Assembly (NCBI GenBank): GCA_002633005.1 | Contig: NMRA01000035.1 | Location: forward strand, 1-62,000 | From: Phoronis australis | Taxonomy: Eukaryota > Phoronida > Phoronidae | Reading direction: 5' to 3' | Length of the DNA: 62,000 bases | Part shown: in pieces, positions 1-11,300 of the stretch | Layout of the letters: the number at the start of each line of letters is the position of its first letter | How positions within the stretch are numbered: the stretch's first letter is position 1 | Program-made: the position numbers and the translations under genes | The notes under the pieces: model-generated | Seen by the model: only the letters and a program-made list of their open reading frames with translations | Told to the model about the DNA's origin: nothing | The model's database searches: none

Positions 1-347
1 ATGGGCTGGAGGCGGGGCTAGTGAGATGAGTAGAGGTGTCGCTTGGGATATGGCTAGTATGTGGGATGGAGGAGTGGCCTGTCACATGGTTGGGGGTGTG
101 GTTTGTGACCTGTGTGCTCTCCTTTGGCTGGCTTGCATCTTGTGACACCGAGGGCACGGTTGGTCTGCAAAGACATGTTAAGTGAGAAAACTCCTTAAAC
201 CGTAATGTATTTCTTTACAAATTACAGTGGATTTGTTGACTTTTTAGGAATTATTGACACTGTATATCTGTGATCTTATTCTAAGTTTATGAAAAATATT
301 CGTACAAGTAGGGAAAGTCGGAAAGTTCAGTTTTAGAAAAGACATAC
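1..347. other. Flank downstream of the LRR gene
   Basis: This stretch lies beyond the stop codon of the minus-strand LRR gene and presumably contains its 3' untranslated region. I see no canonical polyadenylation signal for the minus strand and no convincing exon on either strand. Confidence 0.4.
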
Positions 348-2143
348 TTACATAGATGACCGTTTGCTATTGACTTTGTGTGATATGATTGGTTGGAGTA
401 AGTCGCGATTCAGCAAGGCCTCCACCTGGTTGCACAGACCAATCAGAGCATAGTCTGTGCTTGTGGTTATATGAGTATCGGGTACTGACATGTGCACCTG
501 TCCGCTCTCGTCTATCTGACTCTGAAAATTCAATATACCGTTTTGCTAAATGTAGTATGTTGCTTAGAATAAGTCAGTTGTGGTGTTGGCTATTTCCAGA
601 GTGGAATAAGTAACAATTACTCTGCATTAAAAAATTCAAAAATGACACTAACCCATGCAGATTTTTGTTCTGTGCAACAATCGAGAGCAGAAAGTACCGT
701 CCGATCATAAATAGAATGGGTCTACAGGAATTCTAGTGACATATTTAGAGAAGAGCATTTGTGAGGTATTTTACCCTTACTTTGTCGAATACTGCCGTGT
801 CTTTCGTTGATGTCACTGTTGCTGAACTGTCCTCACTAGTGATGGAACGCTTTACTATCGTCTCTGGGGGTGGTGTTGGTGTCATACGAGTTCTCAGTTT
901 TGCCTCGTTGTCTGTGTCACCCCGCTTTGTTTCCCGTTTCTTGACCTGTTTCGGGGAAGTCCTTGTAGGTTTAGCTCCATCCAAGTAATCCATGACTTTC
1001 TGCTTAGGGTATCTCTGGTCACCATCTCGTTTCACTGTCTTCTGTCCACGTGCTTTCGTGTCCAACGGTTTCCTTGTTCGTTCAGGAATGTTTTTTGTTT
1101 TAAACGTCCAGTTGAAGAAACTCTTGCGCTTGTTGACTCCATTTGTCTGCCTGTGAGACATCATATCGCCCGTGTACGCGGCGTGATTGTTCGTCACCTG
1201 AGGACGTGACTCAATCTTGTTTCCCTTGATGCAGAAGTACTCCAGCTTATCCAGTTCGTCTATGACCTGCGGCAGGCTGGACAGCTTGTTGTATGACAAG
1301 TCGAGTGTTCGCAAGTTGCGCAGCAGCACGATGTCCTGCGAGAGGAACCGTATCTGGTTGTTATTAAGTCGTGCCTGCTCCAGATGTACGAGGTTACACA
1401 GGCCCATGGGAAGGTTTTCTAAGTCGTTGTGACTGGCATTGAGCGACTTGAGCCGTCTCATCTTGGCCACGCTGAAATTGCGCAGCTTATTGTGGGCAAT
1501 ATTGAGGTACTCAAGGTTATCAAAGCAGTTTGGAATGGTACCGATCTGGTTGTGCTGTGCATGCAGTGTGCGAAGCTTCGGCATTCTAGTGAGGCGTGGT
1601 GGCAGGAAGGTGAGTTGGTTACTCGACATATTGAGAAATTGCAGACTGCGCATGTCACCAATAGTGTATGGCACCATCTCGAAGTAGTTGTTGGCGAGAT
1701 TCAGCTCTGTCAGCAACTTGAGGTTCTCAAAGTCAGTTGGAACATTGACGAGGTTGTTGCCCCTGATGTTGAGCACCTCCAGATTTTTGATGTTACACAC
1801 TGGTATGGGAACNCGGCAGTGATGTCAGCTTGTTCTTGTGGCCGTCAAAGATCTTGAGACGGTGCAGGTGACCTATGGCATTGGCCACTGCCTTGATCTT
1901 GTTGTTCCCCATTTTTAACACTTCGACTCGTGAGAAGTTGTACACCTCTGCGGGGATTTCATCAAGTGCGCGCCGTGACAAGTCGAGCTCTAGAAAGGTA
2001 CTGGATGGATTGACCTTGACACTAAGGCGAATTTGATGGTCAGATGGGATGGTGGAGTTGCTGTATTCGGCAAAGTCAGCCCACGCTTGCGGGTTCTTCA
2101 GGAACGAAATGTCCCCTGCTTGTGGGTTTACGTCGTCGCTCAT
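348..2143 (-). CDS. Leucine-rich-repeat protein, two coding exons, artefactual frameshift
   Basis: Exon 1 runs 2143 down to 781 and exon 2 runs 521 down to 348, joined in phase 0, giving about 511 residues. The start is the ATG at 2141-2143. A 3' splice site just upstream (AG at 2178-2177) implies a spliced 5' untranslated exon. Residues about 45-330 hold roughly twelve LRRs of the LxxLxLxxNxLxxLP type, the plain intracellular form seen in SHOC2-like scaffolds. A Lys/Arg/Thr-rich, probably disordered tail follows. The base N at 1813 shifts the frame after KLTSLP; treating it as an inserted base restores LTSLPVPIPVCNIKNLEVLN without a break. Reading through the donor (GTAAGG after 781) would end at 745, but exon 2 has a good acceptor, a matching phase and protein-like sequence ending in RSSM. 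I do not recognise the specific orthologue; the partner and role are unknown. Confidence 0.85.
522..780 (-). other. Intron of the LRR gene
   Basis: This 259-bp intron has the donor GTAAGG immediately below 781 and the acceptor TTTTCAG ending at 522. Both flanking exons are in phase 0. The short read-through tail (VRVKYLTNALL, stop at 745) is probably intronic. Confidence 0.7.
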
Positions 2144-2176
2144 GTTTGATCCAAACTCACGTCTGCTTCACATTGT

Positions 2177-5100
2177 CTGAAAATACGTGTGTGATTAGGT
2201 ATGGTGGAAAGGTGAAAAAATATATTGATCGCAACTACGATCTTAAGGGAATATTCATGATTTCTTAATGCGGAGTTTATGTCTGAAGACTGAATGATTT
2301 ATGAGTTTTTCCCTGTGATGGATTTGTGATAAACATAACCTGGATGTGGGCAGTGACAGATTAGCGTGACGCTATACAGCCATTTCTTTTGTGTTTCTTT
2401 TGTTGCTATAGTGATTAGTCACGATGTTGTGATTTGTAGTTAAAACACAGTGATTTTACTTTAAGTGTCTCGGCAATCAATTTTCTATCTTGTCACAATG
2501 TCTAACAAAGTATCTAACGACGGTGACTCGTACTACTTGTTTTCGCTTTGGACAACTTTGACACAGTCAATGTCCATCTCAATGCAATTCCACCCAATGC
2601 ATATTGACTTAACAGTGTCAGATGAATACTCGAGTCTCATTTCACTGACATCTGCACAGTACATACCACCTCATGTATTAAACTAGATTTTCCTTCTGTT
2701 TATATTTGTTGAAAAGTTTGGCGTAATCAAATTTCACTTTTCTGCCATCTGTGCTAAAGAGAGGCTGAAGCGTGAAGCAGTTGAATGTTGATTTGCACAG
2801 GATCTTCGTAAATCGGAAAATGTTTCTATGTGGTGGTACCACATTCAGGTTTACAAAGATTATGCGTGGATTTGGTTTCAATTTCGTTTTCTTTATACTG
2901 TTCCATCAAAAAGTCACTCAAACTATAAGTTTTCCAACATGTAAGTTACATCAATAATAAGGCTGTACACCCGTACAGATGAAAATAATTCCTGTGTCTA
3001 ATAATTTTCATGAAGATGTCATGCCATCGCAAAGCACATTTCTCTGGGGACTTACATAACTTTAGGACAGGCAAGAAAGCTAATAAAAGGTTACTGTTTC
3101 ATCTAGAATACACTTCTAAAGTTCACTTACCTGTACTGTTTCTAATGATCTGATTGTGTTGATGAGAAGACACATCCTCAACAAGTACATAATGATTGAA
3201 AGTTGCATGCTAACCACACTCTTTACAGGCTGTTGTATTATGAATGGCCTAGGGAGTGGAATAGTCCATTCTGGGCCCTGATAAGGGGTGTCTTGTTACT
3301 CTTCAGAATCTTTTGAAGTCTTGATTATCATTTCCTGTCAGTGATATCTAATTGAAATTCGAAGAATGTTATAACCTTGACTGCATCAGGATGGTTGACT
3401 TTAATGCCTGTGTAATGTCACGTGTCTGGTAGTCAGTGGATGTCGGTGTTGTCACATTCGAGTCTATGTCAGTTATTGACTGTTTTGTTTATAAATCAAT
3501 GATTAATCATTGAACCATTCAATGTATTGATGGCTTTACAGGCTTTATGATCACTGGCCTGTACTGGACCTGCTTGGGGTCAAACACAGCTGATGCTTTG
3601 TTTGGAAAGAGTTTATTATGCTTACTGTAAATGTGATGTGCCTGCTTTGAAGAGGCTTAAGAGCCCAGTCGTTTCATTCTGATTGAATATTTCTATTGAG
3701 AGATTCTTTGTACATGCACTTGTATAATGCAATATCATATATGCTATGAGATTTAGTGGAAAAGATATCACTGCAAATAAAATGCAGATACAAGTTGTTG
3801 AAACACAACATGTTTTTTATATCAAACCAATGGTTGCGCTATTCTCTGACACCTTTTCAGCATGTGTAATGGCCCCATGTAAATTCTGTATATTTTCAAC
3901 AGATGTTTTTGATGTAATTTAAAACCTTTGTTTCTGTGCTCCTTCATGAAAGTCATCTAGTAAAACTCATACAGGATACCAAAAGTTGGCGTGTTTCTAA
4001 AAGTAAGCCAATTTGCTCCCTTTTATTTGTGCACCAAATTGGCATCCCAAACATTAGAGACGGAGGTATATTTCCAATGAAAACAGTTGTTGCTTCTTGA
4101 AACATAGCTAATAAGAATGTATGTACATGAACAGTAGTTATCTTTTTTATTTTATTTGCTGTCAAATAAAGGGGAAGACGACCGTTTTTCAATGTTACTT
4201 CTACTGGTTATTTTGAGTACATATTTTTCTGTGTTAATTGTCATTTCTCTTTCTTGTATACACCTTCCTTACAACAATACAGGGTGATGCAAAGGCTCAC
4301 AAACCCAATGTGTGACTGACTCTTTATTCAACACTGTCTGTTGTGTAGCTGACATAGGGATGAATGCAGAATCAAGATGTGGGCCTTTTGTTGGACTGTT
4401 TAACGTCATTTTGTTGGACTGTTTAACGTCATTTTGTTGGGCTGTTTAACATCATTTTGTTGGACTGTTTAACGTCATTTCGTTGGACTGTTTAACGTCA
4501 TTTCGTTGGACTGTTTAACGTCATTTCGTTGGACTGTTTAACGTCATTTTGTTGGACTGTTTAACTTCATTTTGTTGGACTGTTTAACTTCATTTTGTTG
4601 GACTGTTTAACGTCATTTTGTTGGACTGTTTAACGTCATTTTCTATTGTTGCATGGAGTGTAAGCAGATGAGGGGAACATAAGTTAACACAAATGTCTGT
4701 CCTCGATAACCAAGAATATGAAATTTTAGTTAAAGTAAAATCAAAAACTGGTGCTTTCCCTTTTGATTTGCTCACGTTTGGTTCTTTTGAAGCAAGTTGG
4801 ATGGTTTCTAGGAACGGCTGGAAAGTGAAAAAGTAGATATTAGGTATGAAAAAGTCGTAGGAAATAAAAAATGTAAAACTTTGACCTTTGTTTTGCGAGT
4901 TGTGTCTTGTGTGGATAAAAATAACTTGCGGAATATGAAAACCTAATATGAGTAGAAATGATGACTATAGCAGATGGTCAGTAGTCACTGGTTCAGTTGG
5001 AATATGAGTAGGTCTAAACTGTTACGGGCGAGAACATTTACCTTGAGGGTTGTATTTTTCTTATATTTACCAAAAATTATTGGCATATTTGGGTTTTTTA

Positions 5101-5317
5101 TATTTTTCAAATGCTGGTTGTATTGCATCAAATAATGGAAATTTTTCTTCAAAAAATTGACAAAGTAAAATTTCTGCTGTCCTCCGCACAGGGTGCTAAA
5201 TAGTTGAGGAATTGCCATGTTGGAGGATGTCGTGTGTGGAAAGTGGGCACACTCGGCCTAGTTATTGTCTCTGATCCATTGCCAGTGGAAACACTGATTC
5301 TGTTTCACTCTCTACAG
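2177..5317. other. Region between LRR gene and first visible SMCHD1 exon
   Basis: No exon could be supported here on either strand. It may be intergenic, or a long SMCHD1 intron with the LRR gene nested in it on the opposite strand. It contains a 23-bp minisatellite (4388-4641). Short open frames near 2465-2957 lack good splice sites and recognisable sequence. Confidence 0.4.
4388..4641. repeat. 23-bp minisatellite, 11 copies
   Basis: Eleven head-to-tail copies of a 23-bp unit, TTGTTGGACTGTTTAACGTC plus ATT, with only scattered single-base differences (for example GGGCTG in copy 3, ACTTC in copies 8 and 9). The uniformity implies recent expansion. The consensus contains TTAAC and ACGTC cores but no obvious function. 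Confidence 0.95.
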
Positions 5318-8300
5318 ATGCCAAGAAACAGGCCCAGGTGGCAGCACTGTGCAAAGAGAAGGATTGCCTGAAGAAAGCCATCAGGACGTACAAGAACTTG
5401 TTTGAGACGACGCAGATGTTGATTGATGAACTAAAAGGTAGTTAACTTCAGGCTCTTAAGTAAACAGACAGGCTTTTAGTGCGTTATGGCTATGTATTTC
5501 ACCTCAGTTATGGAAATGTTGAGTGTCAATAGCGATTACATAAAAATACAATACCGTTGGATTTTGTTCACATTCTGATAATTGCTAAATTTGGTTTGTT
5601 CATATTTTAAGCTCTTAACCTGTTTATGGAATAGGTTAATTATTAATTCTGAGTTTCGGTACACCCTGTTTAAGGTTATTATTTTTTAAGTTCAATATGC
5701 TATTTGCATGAATGTCTGTTTGGGTATGGGTATCTTTGTCTAAGTTCCAGACACGTTTTGTGTGAATCAGACAACTGGTTTGTAATCTGCAATTTAGATG
5801 ATGGGTAAGGAAAAAATCTCTAATTTATTAATTCTGTCTCAATAAAGCAATGAGGATCCTGCATAACTGTTTTGGGTGCATCATTGTGGGAACATATCCC
5901 CCCCCTCCCCCCCTCGTTGCTCTTTTCACAATTCTGGGTCATTCCAGACATTTCCTGCAGGTGATTGCTATAACGTGGAGTCGGTTATAGTTGCCTATGG
6001 AACACTTGTAAAAACTCATCATTTTCACAATACAGTCACATTTTCATTTGATAGTCACAATTGTGTAGCGCCAGCTTTAATATTTTCATGAAATTATTGT
6101 GAAACGACGGCTCAGATGTTTTCTTATTGATCTCTACAGTGTCTGTGCATGAAGCCAACACAGAAGTGACCAGGCTTAAGAATGAATTGAAGAAACAGAA
6201 TGTACAGTTGAATCAAATTGGTGATGTAAGTGTTAGACTGAAGTACTGTTACCAACTTGTGATGTGCTGTGTTGTGCTGTGCTGTGCTCTGTTGTGCTGT
6301 ACTGTGCTGTGCTGTGCTGTGCTGTGCTGTGCTGTGCTGTGTCGTGTGTTGAAGCAAATCAGATCTGTGCAGTCAAGTTTACTATTGGTATGCTACTCAT
6401 TGTGTGAGTTGAGTAAATGGCCTGGACAGGTCATTCTGTATCTTTCTCAGTGAAACAAAAATGCTGAGGTGTTTGTTAGTTTGACTAGCACGTAACAAAA
6501 ATGACTTCAGATATTTATACCATCCATGCAGTTGGATTATGCTATTGGTATTGCAACGTTGCAGTGATGGTAATTGATCACCCATGGTTACCGTGTAAAT
6601 GTTTCTCACTTCAGTTCATATTTTTTCCTGTTTTTTCGTTTGCTGTTCTCTTTGTAGAGTAGTCTTCTACAATGTTCGTCCGTTGATGTAGCGTCCTATT
6701 ATGATATTCGATTTCTAATTGCTCATTATTAATGGATTTGCTGTTGCTTTTATCTCAAAATATTTTTTTCAAAAACTTGAATGTGTTGCTGATTGACCTT
6801 GTGCAAGTTACAGTGAAATATTAGCAGAAAAACATTAGGGTATCAAATCGAATGAAATACTAGGACTTTAGTGACTCACATTAGAGATGTTGTGTCAGCA
6901 TAACCCTGATGGTTGATGGTCTGACCACCAGGTGGGGCTGACCACCAGGTGGGGCTGACCACCAGGTGGGGCTGACCACCGGGTGGGGCTGACCATCGGG
7001 CGGGGCTGACCACCAGGTGGGGCTGACCACCAGGTGGGGCTGACCACCAGGTGGGGCTGACCACCAGGCGGGGCTGACCACCAGGAGGGGCTGACCACCA
7101 GGTGGGGCTGACCACCAGGTGGGGCTGACCACCAGGTGGGGCTGACCTCCAGGTGGGGCTTTAAGGTTTCACGTCTTGTGTATGGGACAAGGCTGTCAAA
7201 CTACAGTTTGAGTTAAAAGAACGGTATTCAGTTAGTCCAATAATTTTACCTGTGATTTACTTTTGAATGTACCAATTTCGAAGGAAAATGTTTTGATGTG
7301 ACCTTGCAGACGACTGGTGTTGACAAGCTGGTACAGACACGTGTGAAGGAAAGAGATGGTATATTGAACATGCCCCGTCGTCTGTGTGGTCTGGCACATG
7401 CGCCTAAGGACAGTGATGTTATAGGGAAGGTGAGGCATTGTTTATTCTAGTTATTAAAGTACATCTTAAACACCTGGCAGGTATTTACACAAGTGTTTAA
7501 TGGAGTTATAGTTTGGATTACTATATAGAGTGTTATCAGACTTATTTGTGCCAGGTATTAAATGTAAAATGTGCATAACAGACGAATTGTAACACTTCAA
7601 GATATGGAATAAGTTGGAAACAGTTTTAGTGCACCAACATTTCTCATGGCATGGCGTCTCCTTAAAGAGTTTAGTTCTGCTTGAATGCGATCATCAACAT
7701 CTTCAATTTTTTTCTGTTTAGTTCACGTCCTTTGCACATGAAGTTTGTAGAATAGTGTCCATAAGATATCTATGACGCATAGAATCGTACTCAAAATGTA
7801 ATCAGTTAATTCCTGTCCCTTGTCCATCATTTCTGTGGTCGCGAAAATCGTTAAAGCCACATGGAGAACTCGAGCATAAGTTGCGTTGACAAACTTTATT
7901 CGTTTCTTTCTTATAGTTACTCGGTTCAACTGTAACATACAAAAAACGTTCTATGAGACAATTGAACAATACGTTGGTCGTTTACTAAGTTACAATACTA
8001 ATATTAAACATTGCATATATTCTTATTCGGACAACGTCAAACTACTTGAGGCAACGCTAATTAAAGTTACAGAGTACGCGTTACAATTACGTTGAAGTAC
8101 TGACTATATAATGTAACAAAACTAAGTACAAAATACTTACACCAATTTGCGGCATAGATCACGACTAAACTCAAAACTCAAGATACATGTAAGAACGTTG
8201 AAGCACGAATGAGCTAAGCTGGCGCGCGTTACAGCTATAAACTATGGTGTGCCGAGCAGTTATACATATGCAAAATTCTATTGAAGAATTAGTCACGTGG

Positions 8301-11300
8301 AAAATATACGCGGTAGAAGCTGAAGAGCAAACACATAAACCACCAACAGATGGCGAATATAGTCAGACTACAAACACAAGAGTGCGTCGGCACTTACAAT
8401 TTCCAAAAAAAGTTTGGATAACCATATGTAAGGATCTATTTTCAGACAGACTGATAGACAGACCGACACAAGCAAAATCTTTACTGCCATGTATATCTTA
8501 CTTGAGAGATATAATGACTTGTACACCTTCAAAGGAATCATGACACAAGATTTCAATTTTCCAGATTTGCCACCTGGCATTTGTTGAAGATCATGACATT
8601 GCCCGTGTTCTGTCATGGCATATGTCCGCTGACATGGACTGTGTCGTCACCACTTCCACTAAAAAGGTAACTAACCCTTACTCCTCGCTAGTTTGTCACC
8701 AGGAAAGTACTGGTGATGTCTTGAGATTTTTGTTGTTGTGTTGTTGTTGTGTTGTTGTTGTTGCTCATAGGTGAGACAAAGATGCTGTGAAGCCGCCTTG
8801 TGTCAAAAAGCTTTCAACTTTTGATGTTTCGTCAGTTTGGATACCGATAACCATAATAAAACTGGCTTCCACGAATTCGTTGCTTGTATTATAGTCCCAG
8901 GTTTGGGAAAAACTGACAGTTACTGCGTGCGGCCAGGTTCATCGCATGAAATTATTTGTAGTCGATTACTAAAGGAAGAAGTCCAGAAAAGTTGCTTTGT
9001 AATGGTAAATGGTTCAAGGCAAGAGTTTTATCAGGTGTTTTTGTGGCCTCTTTGAACTTATTTTTTATTGTTTGAATTTCTCATTTTAGAAACATTTTTG
9101 CAATGTGCATTCTCATACGTGAATGCATAGCTATTACCTCTTGCTTCCATCAACTTTTGTCACCATTGATCTTTGAATCGTCACCTCTTTCTTAGTTTTC
9201 ATGCACCATTCTGGAGTAAAGTGTCTCGTTTTCTCTAGTTAGTGTCCATGTTCGCACTGGTTGATTATGTGACTTGTCATTGGTCGACTTGATGGCTGTA
9301 CCATGTCTCATTGGCTGATATCAACACCCAGGCTAATATGTGTCCACTCTGGTTGATTATATGGCTTGTCATTGGTCGACTTAACAGCTACACCATATCT
9401 CATTGACTGATCTCAACACCTAGGCTAAAGACATCTACCAACAGTCTGGTGGCAAGCAGCAGGTCCTTCCCCTGGATTCTGTCTTCAAGAAATCCATCAC
9501 TATTGACGACTGGAACACCAAGTAAGTTGATGGTGTAATGCATATGTAAGTAAGAATTATTAGTCTGATGCATGCCACCTTTTGGTCACTCCGCGTGACC
9601 TAAAGTTAAGTTTGAAAAGATCTCTGCCACGACTGGGATTTGAACCCGAGACTTCCTGCTGACCGTGCGAACGCTCTAGTCTACTGAGCTATCGAAACCA
9701 CCTGTACATAGTGAAACAACTTGTATAAGTACAACGTAAGCCGTTCCGACTAAATTATCTTACAGTTATAAACACTATCAAGTACACGGAGTGTGAATCT
9801 TTATATTCATTCTGTAATATATACATATTATTCACCCAGTCAATATTTTAAAAGTGAGCCTCTTCATGTTTTAAAAACAATGCATCCTGCACTTAATCAC
9901 AGTGCAAAGCGTGATTTTTTTATGTGCCTCGTTATATTTATGTCTCGAATGCGTTGTTTTTTTTTAAACTAAAAAGAGGCTTACTTCTGAAATGGTGACT
10001 TCGCGAATAAGGTGTGTGTACATAAAGACAAAATCTGCTTTGGTTTCGAATGACTCTGCAACAATCAGTTTATGGTGTGTGGGCCCATTTCATGCCAGTT
10101 TTTTACCTGCTGAGTGACAGACTGTATGACCTGTTGTTGTACCGCAGTAGAAGAAAATGTAAAGTAGTGGTATGCGTTGAGATCTTTCATTGAACAAGCT
10201 GGATGGGTTTGAGCAATGGACTAAACATTTATTGTCCTAGCTCGTGTAGAATAAAAGTATGAAGATGAACAGTGATAATTACGGCTGTTGTGATGCATTT
10301 GTGCTCTGGGATATCGATTTAGACTTCCTATTCTCCGTGAATTTTGAAGACCAGAGCTATATGCCAGCTAATGTAGATGTCTTAGTCGCTCGTAGGTAAT
10401 CGTCTTTTGTCGTTCTCTTTGTGAACATCGATACCCTTTCAAATATTTGCTTCAATTAATCGTCCTGTTCTCACCGCTTACTCTTTCACTTACTCCAAAC
10501 CTTTCCAGGCCCCTCCCCCACGTCAGGTACAGATCTATGTGGAAACCAGCGGGAAATCCGGTCTATGCTCGACAGCTTCTCAGTTTTCCCCAGCACCAGG
10601 ATGCATGTCGTACGGGTATGTAGTGCACCGCTACTGCTTCATGTTTGGTATTGTGTGTGACAAATATGGAAAAGTTTCTTTAAATTAGAACACATTATGG
10701 CGGAACAGTAACATTTGTATTTTATCAAAAATTTCAAGAATAGTGTACAAGATTGATTTACTTGATTATTTGAAAACTTCATATAGTACAGCTGTCATCA
10801 ATGAACACACGATGAACTTTTAAACATTTTTGGCAATACGGTCAGAATTTGAAAACTCAAAAAATAACCAATTTTGGCCATTAGTTTTTGTTGAATTTAA
10901 GGAACTTTACCGTATTAGAAATTGTGGTCATGATAGCATTGATGTTTTGCCATATTTTGAGGATGGGAAATCCAACGAGTGCCAAAATATTCATCGTCAT
11001 TGTTTAAGTAATTCTGGTCATAATGAATAGTGAAACGGTGCTACTATGAACCAGCACCTTGGTGTCACTAAGAACCGGCACCTTTCTGAAATGTTTGTTG
11101 ATAGTGAAGTCTATTGTAACCAAATCAGATTGCATACAATACACTTAACTGCAGATTGTGGAACGGACTGTTATAAATATGCTAACGTTATGAATCAGGT
11201 TCATTGTCATACTGTTCTACTGTACTGATAACTTATTGTAAAGTTTTGTATATGGTAACATGTTAATGTTCTGTGGTTATCTTCCAAAGAGATTGATTTA

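Larger units (their letters stand above)
6226..7309 (+). other. SMCHD1 intron with two tandem arrays
   Basis: A 1,084-bp intron with donor GTAAGT and acceptor CCTTGCAG. It carries a pentanucleotide array just after the donor and a 17-bp minisatellite in the middle, both listed separately. The open frames across both arrays are composition artefacts. Confidence 0.8.

Noticed and set aside
6876-7132. Three overlapping minus-strand frames of repeated [13 protein letters not shown]
   Set aside because: Pure translation of the 17-bp minisatellite in several frames. An array that is open in all frames is not evidence of a protein.
9622-9699. Functional tRNA gene
   Set aside because: A- and B-boxes are present, but the acceptor stem does not pair and the anticodon loop is degenerate, so it fits a SINE head better.
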